A stretch of DNA of 12,184 nucleotides from Chitinophagaceae bacterium (GTDB lineage Bacteria; Bacteroidota; Bacteroidia; Chitinophagales; UBA10324): assembly GCA_023251195.1 (NCBI GenBank), contig JAHEZG010000083.1, positions 1 through 12,184 of the forward strand. Reading direction: 5' to 3'. Made by a program: the position numbers and the translations under genes. Each line of letters begins with the position of its first letter. The stretch's first letter is position 1. The notes beneath the pieces are model-generated. The model saw only the letters and a program-made list of their open reading frames with translations. It had not been told where the DNA came from and did no database searches. Below are positions 1 to 6,009 of this stretch, in pieces.

Positions 1-831
1 AGCCGTTTCGGGCCACACGATGTAATCAGTATTCGCATCTGCTTTTTCTGCAGTGAGTTTTAATAATTCATCAAGCTGGTCGCCGATTGTACTGAAATCA
101 AACTTGGTATTGTATGGGTCGATGTTTGGTTGAACAACAACTATGTTTTTACCCGGAGAATCTGAATCTTTATACTCTGTATAAAAAACACTAATCACAA
201 ATGAAATAATCATCGGAATAAAAATGATGCACGAAGTGTAAATCCATTTTCTGATTTTTTTTGTTTCGCAATTCGGATTGAAGAAGAAATAATAAATCAG
301 AATGTTACACAACCATATCCAAAGAGAGCCGCCGAAAGTTCCGGTGTATTCGTACCACTGTATCACTTGCGGATATTGCGCTAAACCATTTCCGAGATTG
401 AGCCACGGCCAGGCAAGTTCCCAATTCAGATGCAGCCACTCCAAACACATCCAGTAAAGCGGAAGTGAAATCAATCCCATCTTCCAACCTAATTTTCTTT
501 TTGTGCGCAGGTAAAGAAAAACCGGAATGCACATAAGTAACGGGTTTGCAATGTTGGCGAACAAACCTGCAATCACACTTGAAATATCCTGTGTGCCGTA
601 GTAAGTATTTCCCACCCACCATGTGCAGAATAAATTCCAGAATAGAAATGCGATGTAGTTGTAAAATAAAATCCACCAAGCAGATTTATTTTTTCTTCTC
701 AGCTCATCTTCCAAAATCAATAATGGAACAAACGCAATCAGTAATGTGAAAAAAAATGGTCGCGGTGTCCATCCAAGCCACATGAGAGCTGCGAAGAGTA
801 ATGAGTAAGTAAAATATTTTAAATGCTGCAT
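1..831 (-). CDS. lnt: Apolipoprotein N-acyltransferase (partial, C-terminus outside window)
   Basis: Lnt is an inner-membrane enzyme that transfers the third acyl chain to the N-terminal cysteine of lipoproteins. The first 277 residues are present, with no stop, read leftward from an ATG at 829-831. The N-terminal half is a series of hydrophobic, Trp-rich segments (about residues 8-40, 50-75, 85-105, 115-130, 165-185, 195-215), as expected for the Lnt membrane domain. A nitrilase-type (CN hydrolase) domain begins near residue 228 with KNIVVVQPNIDP and reaches WPETA at 273-277, where E275 matches the catalytic Glu of the Glu-Lys-Cys triad. The Lys and Cys would lie beyond the window; the family is usually about 500-550 residues. 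It follows rsmI in the same direction after a 90-bp spacer carrying an inverted repeat. Identification is firm; activity depends on the unseen part. Confidence 0.93.
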   Translation of the reverse strand, partial: MQHLKYFTYSLLFAALMWLGWTPRPFFFTLLIAFVPLLILEDELRRKNKSAWWILFYNYIAFLFWNLFCTWWVGNTYYGTQDISSVIAGLFANIANPLLMCIPVFLYLRTKRKLGWKMGLISLPLYWMCLEWLHLNWELAWPWLNLGNGLAQYPQVIQWYEYTGTFGGSLWIWLCNILIYYFFFNPNCETKKIRKWIYTSCIIFIPMIISFVISVFYTEYKDSDSPGKNIVVVQPNIDPYNTKFDFSTIGDQLDELLKLTAEKADANTDYIVWPETA

Positions 832-840
832 AATTATTTT

Positions 841-907
841 ACCGCAAAGACGCAAAGGCACAAAGAATAAAAAGCAAAAAAACTTTGCGTCTTCGCGACT
901 TTGCGGT
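841..907. repeat. Imperfect inverted repeat built of 8-bp units between rsmI and lnt
   Basis: The outer arms ACCGCAAAG (841-849) and CTTTGCGGT (899-907) are exact reverse complements. Each arm continues as two further related octamers: ACGCAAAG and GCACAAAG on the left (850-865), CTTTGCGT and CTTCGCGA on the right (883-898). The arms can pair imperfectly around an A-rich loop (866-882). This CGCAAAG-type motif resembles short dispersed intergenic repeats known from several bacterial phyla (from memory, no search done). It could act as a weak terminator or mRNA hairpin between rsmI and lnt. Confidence 0.75.
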
Positions 908-921
908 TATTGAAATTTTTA

Positions 922-1596
922 TTATTCATCTTTCCCGGCTAAAACAAAAACAATTTCTCCTCGCGGAGGTGTAACAGTAAAATGCTGAATCAATTCTGCT
1001 AATGTTCCTCTAACTGTTTCAGCATAAACTTTTGTGAGTTCGCGTGAAACACTTGCTTGTCTTTCTTCTCCCATTATTTCTTTTAACTCTTCCATCAGTT
1101 TTACTAATCGGTTTGGCGATTCGTAAAAAACTATGGTGCGGGTTTCTTCAGCCAGAGCTTTCAATCTTGTTTGTCTTCCTTTTTTGTGCGGAAGAAATCC
1201 TTCAAAGCAAAAACGATTCAACGGAAATCCTGATTCAACCAATGCGGGAATAAATGCAACTGCGCCGGGCAAGCATTCAACTGTTACACTTTCTTTCACG
1301 CATTCGCGCACCAATAAAAATGCTGCATCAGAAATTCCTGGTGTGCCTGCATCGCTGATGAGCGCCATGGTTTCACCCATCTGCATTCGTTTCACTAATT
1401 GCGGCGTGAGTGTGTGTTCATTATGCTGATGAAATCCGAAAGTTGATGTTGTGATTTCGAAATGCTTCAATAAAAAATTACTTGTGCGTGTGTCTTCACA
1501 CAAAATCAGTTTCACTTCCTTCAAAATTTTTATTGCCCGAAGTGTGATGTCTTCGAGATTGCCGATAGGAGTGGGGACGATGAAAAGTTTTGACAA
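922..1596 (-). CDS. rsmI: 16S rRNA (cytidine-1402-2'-O)-methyltransferase RsmI
   Basis: A SAM-dependent tetrapyrrole-methylase-fold enzyme that 2'-O-methylates C1402 of 16S rRNA in the ribosomal P site. Family landmarks in order are PTPIGNL (8-14), ILCEDTR (31-37), SDAGTPGISD (81-90), GFLPHKKG (133-140), YESPNR (158-163), SRELTKVYAE (184-193) and PRGEIVFVLAG (211-221). The length of 224 residues matches the short form without the C-terminal extension seen in the 286-residue E. coli protein. The start is a TTG (1594-1596): no in-frame ATG lies between it and the upstream stop, and SKLFIVPTPIGNL begins exactly where homologues begin. No Shine-Dalgarno sequence is visible. It is divergent from mntA across 63 bp. 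SDAA after GTPGI, in place of the common SDPG, is a minor variation. Confidence 0.95.
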   Translation of the reverse strand: MSKLFIVPTPIGNLEDITLRAIKILKEVKLILCEDTRTSNFLLKHFEITTSTFGFHQHNEHTLTPQLVKRMQMGETMALISDAGTPGISDAAFLLVRECVKESVTVECLPGAVAFIPALVESGFPLNRFCFEGFLPHKKGRQTRLKALAEETRTIVFYESPNRLVKLMEELKEIMGEERQASVSRELTKVYAETVRGTLAELIQHFTVTPPRGEIVFVLAGKDE

Positions 1597-1626
1597 GAGA
1601 AAAAATTCAGTGGCGAAAATTAATCA

Positions 1627-1655
1627 TTGAGTTAAGCAAATGATGAATAATTTTG
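1627..1655 (+). promoter_or_regulatory. Candidate Bacteroidota-type promoter of mntA-hepT
   Basis: TTG at 1627-1629 is followed after 18 bp by TAATTTTG at 1648-1655, which fits all fixed positions of the TAnnTTTG -7 element. The tRNA-Cys promoter in this window has the same parts with 19-bp spacing. The -7 element ends only 4 bp before the mntA ATG at 1660, so transcription would begin at or next to the start codon, giving a leaderless or nearly leaderless mRNA. This is inference from a motif match; in an AT-rich spacer chance is possible. Confidence 0.5.
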
Positions 1656-1659
1656 TTCC

Positions 1660-1956
1660 ATGATTTTGAATGCAGAAACAAAAAATATTCTCAGCCGCTA
1701 TTTTGAAACACAACCTGTTTTGAAAGCATTTCTGTTTGGTTCATTCGCTCGGGGTGAAGCGAACGCAAATAGTGATATTGATATTTTGGTGGAGCTTGAC
1801 CATTCAAAACCTGTTGGGTTAAAATTCGTGAGCATGCAATTGGAGTTGCAGGATTTACTTCAATCTAAAGTTGACCTTGTTTCATCCAACGGGATTTCAA
1901 AATATATTCTACCGATTATTGAAAGCGAAAAGCAATTGCTTTATGCAAGAAAATAA
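1660..1956 (+). CDS. mntA: MntA-like minimal nucleotidyltransferase antitoxin
   Basis: A 98-residue protein of the minimal nucleotidyltransferase (DNA polymerase beta-like) superfamily. The signature GS-x10-DxD is intact: G27-S28, then D39 and D41 in SDIDILVE. A third carboxylate, D72 in SKVDLVS, completes the metal-binding triad, so it should be catalytically active. In characterised MntA-HepT modules the antitoxin transfers AMP from ATP to a tyrosine of the HEPN toxin and so silences it; that role is inferred from family and context. It overlaps hepT by 14 bp, which implies translational coupling. The ATG at 1660 is the only start that keeps the whole fold; a TTG two codons later is possible. 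No Shine-Dalgarno sequence precedes it. The pair is on the opposite strand to its flanking genes. Confidence 0.88.
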   Translation: MILNAETKNILSRYFETQPVLKAFLFGSFARGEANANSDIDILVELDHSKPVGLKFVSMQLELQDLLQSKVDLVSSNGISKYILPIIESEKQLLYARK

Positions 1957-2290
1957 AAAAGATTTAATCCGGCTCCAACATATTCTCGATGCAATTTTAG
2001 AAATTGATAGATATTGTTTGGAAGCAAGTTTTGATTCTTTCAGTGAAAATTCAATGATGCGGTTTGCTTGTATCAAACAAATAGAAATAATAGGCGAGGC
2101 AAGCAATGCTATTTCAGTTTCCACTCGTGAAAAAATTTCTGATATTGAATGGAAGCAAATTATCGGACTGCGACATATTCTGGTTCACGAATATTTTGGA
2201 ATTGATGAAAGACTGATTTGGGAAATAATCAGAAACGATTTGCCTGAACTAAAAACAAAAATTATTAAACTGCTTTCTGAATTAAGTTAG
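1943..2290 (+). CDS. hepT: HepT-like HEPN toxin (DUF86 family RNase)
   Basis: A 115-residue, mostly helical HEPN-domain protein of the HepT/DUF86 family. The active-site motif Rx4HxY is intact: R77, H82 and Y84 in RHILVHEY. In studied homologues Arg and His serve RNA cleavage, and the Tyr is the residue AMPylated by MntA. KQIEIIGEASNAIS (45-58) is another typical family stretch. The ATG at 1943-1945, inside the end of mntA, is chosen because the protein then begins like family members; the frame stays open upstream to 1871, but that extension merely reads mntA out of frame. Expected to cleave RNA and arrest growth when unmodified. It converges on the yjbR-like gene with a 25-bp gap. Identification as HepT is strong; toxicity is inferred. 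Confidence 0.87.
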   Translation: MQENKKDLIRLQHILDAILEIDRYCLEASFDSFSENSMMRFACIKQIEIIGEASNAISVSTREKISDIEWKQIIGLRHILVHEYFGIDERLIWEIIRNDLPELKTKIIKLLSELS

Positions 2291-2315
2291 AAAGGGTATT
2301 CTAAAAACTTGTCGT

Positions 2316-2654
2316 TTACCTGATAATTTTCTCACTCAATCTTTTTGGAGCAATGCTGCAATAAGCGATTGTCAATGCATCTTTCAACATTGATTTTTTC
2401 ACTTTCGATAATTCAAAAAAGGTGGCGCCTTGTTTTCCCCAACCACCCGGCACAGGATAAATTACTTTCGAATCGAATGAGCAGAAAACAGATTGTTCAT
2501 TCGTTGGAAGTTTAATCATCACTTTGTTTTCTTTCTCCCAAAGAGTTGTAAATATTTTTTTGTTTACACGAAATGATGGAATTCCGAAATGCGGTAACTC
2601 AATTACTTCAGGAAACGAAAGAGCTAATTCGCGAAACGATTTTTGGTCAACCAT
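2316..2654 (-). CDS. MmcQ/YjbR-like family protein
   Basis: A small soluble protein of 112 residues of the MmcQ/YjbR-like family, whose fold resembles the DNA-binding CyaY-like domain; no biochemical role is firmly known. Visible family features are an N-terminal helix with FRELALSFPEVIELPHFG, the strand-rich FRVNKKIFTTLW and KVMIKLP segments, the PGGWGKQGATFFEL turn, and a C-terminal helical stretch ending in a PKRL segment. The ATG at 2652-2654 is preferred to a TTG two codons upstream. With the ATG the gene overlaps the end of the preceding membrane-protein gene by 8 bp, so the two are probably co-transcribed and translationally coupled. The 3' end converges on hepT. It may be an unlinked passenger in the hppD/hmgA strand group. 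Confidence 0.8.
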   Translation of the reverse strand: MVDQKSFRELALSFPEVIELPHFGIPSFRVNKKIFTTLWEKENKVMIKLPTNEQSVFCSFDSKVIYPVPGGWGKQGATFFELSKVKKSMLKDALTIAYCSIAPKRLSEKIIR

Positions 2655-3333
2655 TTTCAATATTTCTTTCAGCTAAAATCTTTTCTCCCTTTTTTCTGAA
2701 TCGCATTTGATGATACACAATGTATATGGTGCCAACAACGGTTGGAATCAACCAGCCATATAAGCCGGGTATGAAACCATTAACCACCACGAATGCTGTA
2801 ACAGCAGCAATGTATCCACCTGTCATTTTTGAAATGTGCTGGTAGAGCCAGAATTTTTTATCCATTGGTTTTGAGCGGAGCATTTGTATATCGCGGATTG
2901 CCATTGAACCACCAATGCATGCAAACACAATTAAAACAATTCCATAATCATCACTCTTACTCTTCATGTTAATTCCATATGCAAGCATTCCAATGCCTGT
3001 AAGGAGCATCAATCCGGGAAGAAAATATTCTTTCGTTGCGGTTGGTTCGCCTTTAAATAATTTTTTCAAACTAAGAATTCTTCTGCCTGACAGAATCATG
3101 TAGCAACTGAAGATTCCAATCGAAAATAAAAAGGTGCTTTCATGATTTGGTAAAAGAGAAATGATAATTGCAAGTGATGCACCGATGAGCATGCAGTAGT
3201 AAAATATTTTTCCTGCCGTGCGATGCAGGTTATTTCCCTTCGTTACAATGAGTGCAACTAATCCAACCAGCAATGAAATGCCACCGAATGTTGCGTGTGT
3301 GTAAATGAGAATGCGGATGAAATCTTCTGACAT
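2647..3333 (-). CDS. Multi-pass membrane protein, DUF2306-like
   Basis: A 228-residue integral membrane protein with about seven hydrophobic segments, roughly residues 8-30, 42-61, 67-85, 104-122, 130-146, 171-187 and 192-208. The arrangement and the motif YQHISKMTGGYIAAVTAFVVVN (164-185) recall a DUF2306-like group common in Bacteroidota; I assign this from memory with moderate confidence, and the function is unknown. H13, H37 and H166 lie at or near membrane boundaries and could be metal or haem ligands, but that is speculation. The C-terminus is basic (RFRKKGEK), probably cytoplasmic. It starts at an ATG 65 bp after hppD and overlaps the yjbR-like gene by 8 bp. Position behind hppD might mean co-transcription, but nothing in the protein ties it to tyrosine catabolism. 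Confidence 0.75.
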   Translation of the reverse strand: MSEDFIRILIYTHATFGGISLLVGLVALIVTKGNNLHRTAGKIFYYCMLIGASLAIIISLLPNHESTFLFSIGIFSCYMILSGRRILSLKKLFKGEPTATKEYFLPGLMLLTGIGMLAYGINMKSKSDDYGIVLIVFACIGGSMAIRDIQMLRSKPMDKKFWLYQHISKMTGGYIAAVTAFVVVNGFIPGLYGWLIPTVVGTIYIVYHQMRFRKKGEKILAERNIENG

Positions 3334-3398
3334 AAAATAATTTTAGAAGCGGAAGATAAATTTTCCGTCAATTATTTATGAAAGAATTTCCTGCCTGC

Positions 3399-4559
3399 TT
3401 ACAAAGTGCCTCTTCTTTCCTGCTCGGCTTCTATGGATTCAAACAGCGCTTTAAAATTTCCTTTACCGAAAGACTTTGCTCCCTTGCGTTGAATGATTTC
3501 AAAAAATAATGTTGGTCTGTCTTCAACCGGCTTTGTAAATATTTGCAGCAGGTACCCTTCTTCATCGCGGTCAACCATGATTCCGAATTTTTTCAGTACT
3601 GATAAATCTTCTTTTATAATTCCAACACGGTCGGCAACAGTATCGTAATAACTTCCGGGCACATGCAAAAATTCTACTCCGCGTTTTTTAAATTCTGAAA
3701 CTGTGAACACAATATCATCCGTTGCAACTGCAATGTGCTGGCAACCTGCTCCTTTATAAAATTCAATGTACTCTTCAATCTGCGATTTCTTTTTTCCGTG
3801 AGCTGGTTCGTTTATCGGGAATTTTATTCTGCCGTTTCCATTCGTCATCACTTTACTCATCAGCGCAGTGTATTCAGTAGAAATATCTTTGTCGTCGAAG
3901 GTGACGAGATTGGCGAAGCCCATTACCTCTTCATAAAATTTTGCCCACTCGTTCATGTGTCCGAGTTCAACATTGCCAACCATGTGGTCAATGTATTTCA
4001 GTCCGATGGGTGTTGGATTGTAATCTGATTTCCATTCCACAAATCCTGGAAGAAAAACTCCTTTATAATTTTTTCGTTCCACAAAAATGTGAACTGTATC
4101 ACCATATGTGTGAATGCCTGCGAGTGTTACACTTCCGTTTTCATCTTTCTGTTCATAAGGTTCAAAGTAGGATTTTGCTCCGCGCTTCACAGTTTGTTCG
4201 AATGCATCGCGTGCATCATCCACCCAAAGTGCAATCACTTTCACTCCATCACCATGCTTGCGAATGTGATTGGAGATTTCACTCTCAGGGTCAAACGGAG
4301 TGGTGAGTATCAATCTGATTTTATCTTGCTGCAACACATAAGAAGTGCGGTCGCGCACACCGGTTTCCAAACCTGCATAAGCAAGCGATTGAAATCCGAA
4401 AGCAGTTTTATAATAATGCGCTGCTTGCTTTGCATTACCTACATATAATTCCACATAATCAGTTCCGTTGATTGGTAAAAAGTCTTTTGCTTTTTCAAAA
4501 ACTTTTTCGCCGGAGTAATTGTAATTTTTTACGGTTGTTAAATTTTCCATAACGAGCAT
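3399..4559 (-). CDS. hppD: 4-hydroxyphenylpyruvate dioxygenase
   Basis: HPPD converts 4-hydroxyphenylpyruvate to homogentisate with O2, using a non-haem Fe(II), the second step of tyrosine degradation. The 386-residue protein has two vicinal-oxygen-chelate halves: an N-terminal one starting with GTDYVELYVGNAKQAAHYY (about 32-50) and a C-terminal catalytic one starting at GLKYIDHMVGN (186-196). The Fe ligands appear as H192 (DHMVGN), H275 (GCQHIAVAT) and E354 (LFFEIIQR). The C-terminal lid helix (FGKGNFKALFESIEAEQERRG, 364-384) is present, as in active enzymes. The start is ATG 4557-4559; ATG 4548-4550 (MENLTTV) is equally plausible. It lies downstream of hmgA in the same direction across 92 bp, so it probably serves the same pathway. 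Confidence 0.96.
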   Translation of the reverse strand: MLVMENLTTVKNYNYSGEKVFEKAKDFLPINGTDYVELYVGNAKQAAHYYKTAFGFQSLAYAGLETGVRDRTSYVLQQDKIRLILTTPFDPESEISNHIRKHGDGVKVIALWVDDARDAFEQTVKRGAKSYFEPYEQKDENGSVTLAGIHTYGDTVHIFVERKNYKGVFLPGFVEWKSDYNPTPIGLKYIDHMVGNVELGHMNEWAKFYEEVMGFANLVTFDDKDISTEYTALMSKVMTNGNGRIKFPINEPAHGKKKSQIEEYIEFYKGAGCQHIAVATDDIVFTVSEFKKRGVEFLHVPGSYYDTVADRVGIIKEDLSVLKKFGIMVDRDEEGYLLQIFTKPVEDRPTLFFEIIQRKGAKSFGKGNFKALFESIEAEQERRGTL

Positions 4560-4561
4560 TT

Positions 4562-4650
4562 TAGATTTTTGAATTAAGATTTTTGATTTTTTAAAATTGC
4601 CTTAGTTTGATTTTCAGAAGTGCATATTTCACAATTCACCATTCACAATA
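4562..4650. repeat. Repeat-rich spacer between hmgA and hppD
   Basis: Two kinds of internally repeated sequence lie here. At 4562-4592 AGATTTTTGA occurs at 4563-4572 and AGATTTTTGAT recurs at 4578-4588. At 4631-4648 the units ACAATTCACC and ATTCACAAT form a tandem of ATTCAC-type words. Both word types recall short intergenic repeats found in multiple copies in many Bacteroidota genomes (recollection, not searched). No clear promoter for hppD is seen in this stretch. Confidence 0.45.
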
Positions 4651-4651
4651 C

Positions 4652-5824
4652 TCAGCTCATAATTTCTTCTTCAATCCACGAACGGAAATAATTTTTCACT
4701 TCCATTTTCATTGCATCTTTTGTAATCATCACGGGATTGAATGGGTCAATCATCACAGCCATTTCCTTGGTTTCTTTTTTACCGATGCTTCTTTCAATGG
4801 CACCCGGATGCGGACCATGCGGCACACCACCGGGATGCAAAGTGATTTGTCCTTTCTGAATATTATTCCTGCTCATAAAATCTCCTTCTACATAATATAA
4901 AATTTCATCGGAGTCAATGTTGCTGTGATGATACGGTGCGGGAATGGCATCAGGATGATAATCATACATGCGCGGAACGAATGAACAGATGACAAAATTC
5001 TTCGCCTGAAAAGTCTGATGAATCGGCGGCGGCATGTGTATACGACCAGTGATGGGTTCAAAATTGAATATGGAAAATGCATACGGATAACTCATCCCAT
5101 CCCAACCCACCACATCAAACGGATGAGTTTCATAAACATAATCCCATAGCATTCCGCGCTTTTTTATTTTCACTAAAAACTCACCTGTTTCATCATGCGT
5201 TTCCAGATTTATCGGAGCGCGAAAATCCCTTTCACAGAATGGTGATGTTTCTAAAAACTGTCCGTAATTATTTCTGTAACGGTCTGGTGTTTCAATCGGG
5301 CTGCCTGATTCTAAAAATAAAATGTGATTGTCTTCAGTATCAAAATGAATCTGATAAACAATTCCACGAGGGATTATTAAGTAATCACCATAGCTGAATG
5401 TGAGTGAACCAAACATGGTTTTCAATGTGCCCGAACCTTTGTGAAAGAAAAGCATTTCATCGCACTGAGCATTTTTATAAAAATAATCTGTCATTGATTC
5501 CTGTGGTGCAGCTACTCCGCATTGCAAATCGTTATTGACAAAAAAAGTTTTTCGGCTATTCAAAAAATCAGTTTGTGGTTTTACATCGAATGAAAGAAAA
5601 CTCATGGCGCGCATGTTTTCTTCCATGGCAATTTCAGGTTTTACTGAAACCGGTTTCCCGACGGATAAAACTTTTGTTGGCGCATGCAGGTGATACACCA
5701 ATGAAGAAAGTCCGGAGAAACCTTCGGTGCCGAATAATTCTTCGTGATAAAGATTTCCGCTTTCGTTTCTGAAAACAATGTGTCGCTTGGATGGAATTTT
5801 TCCGGTGCTTTGGTAAACAGGCAT
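4652..5824 (-). CDS. hmgA: Homogentisate 1,2-dioxygenase
   Basis: Cleaves the homogentisate ring to maleylacetoacetate with O2 and Fe(II), the step after HPPD. The 390-residue double-cupin protein contains family landmarks: NDLQCGV (98-104), CDEMLFFHKGSGTL (121-134), GDYLIIPRGIVYQI (146-159), WDYVYETHPFDVVGWDG (227-243), FVPRMYDYHPDAIPAPYHHSN (282-302) and HPGGVPHGPHPGA (330-342). By alignment with the human enzyme (H335, E341, H371) the metal ligands are probably H300, E307 and H336. The spacing from H300 to E307 is one residue longer than in the human protein, and the whole is about 50 residues shorter than the classical 430-445-residue form, so this is a divergent shorter clade. The start ATG at 5822-5824 gives the expected MPVYQSTGKIPSKRH. 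It leads the hppD group and is divergent from the peptide transporter. Confidence 0.92.
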   Translation of the reverse strand: MPVYQSTGKIPSKRHIVFRNESGNLYHEELFGTEGFSGLSSLVYHLHAPTKVLSVGKPVSVKPEIAMEENMRAMSFLSFDVKPQTDFLNSRKTFFVNNDLQCGVAAPQESMTDYFYKNAQCDEMLFFHKGSGTLKTMFGSLTFSYGDYLIIPRGIVYQIHFDTEDNHILFLESGSPIETPDRYRNNYGQFLETSPFCERDFRAPINLETHDETGEFLVKIKKRGMLWDYVYETHPFDVVGWDGMSYPYAFSIFNFEPITGRIHMPPPIHQTFQAKNFVICSFVPRMYDYHPDAIPAPYHHSNIDSDEILYYVEGDFMSRNNIQKGQITLHPGGVPHGPHPGAIERSIGKKETKEMAVMIDPFNPVMITKDAMKMEVKNYFRSWIEEEIMS

Positions 5825-5910
5825 GAGAAATAATTTTTCTCAAAGGACAGAATGAAAAATGTTTTCAAAAATGATTTTTGTCAGGGAAGAAATTTTCAAA
5901 TGATTGAAGT

Positions 5911-5934
5911 ATGCTTCGATGAACTCAGCATGAC
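5911..5934 (-). repeat. GTCAnnCnGAG-type intergenic repeat, copy A
   Basis: On the minus strand this reads GTCATGCTGAG followed by TTCATCGAAGCAT, the form of a dispersed intergenic element seen in many environmental bacterial genomes (from memory). A degenerate second copy on the plus strand lies at 11396-11419, sharing 14 of 24 positions, most differences being transitions. It sits in the 185-bp divergent spacer between hmgA and the peptide transporter, away from both start codons. Confidence 0.5.
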
Positions 5935-6009
5935 AAAAGTGAACTGTGAATGAACGCAACTATGAAATTTCAAATGCCGTGTTATCTTTTCGCGATTAAA
6001 AAATAAATC

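Noticed and set aside
305..679. 124-codon minus-strand open frame inside lnt
   Set aside because: It overlaps the intact lnt frame, which is continuous from 831 to the window edge and carries the family motifs.
1871..1942. N-terminal extension of hepT by 24 codons
   Set aside because: The extension is mntA sequence read in another frame; the ATG at 1943 gives the usual HepT N-terminus and a short overlap.
2655..2660. Two-codon upstream TTG start for the YjbR-like gene
   Set aside because: An ATG at 2652-2654 gives a normal 8-bp overlap with the upstream gene and the expected N-terminus.
3735..4448. Several open frames of about 100-120 codons on the plus strand opposite hppD
   Set aside because: They are antisense shadows of a full, well-conserved enzyme; no family features or promoters.
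5641..5868. Alternative minus-strand frames of 65-75 codons at the start of hmgA
   Set aside because: They overlap the conserved hmgA N-terminus in other frames and extend only slightly into the spacer.
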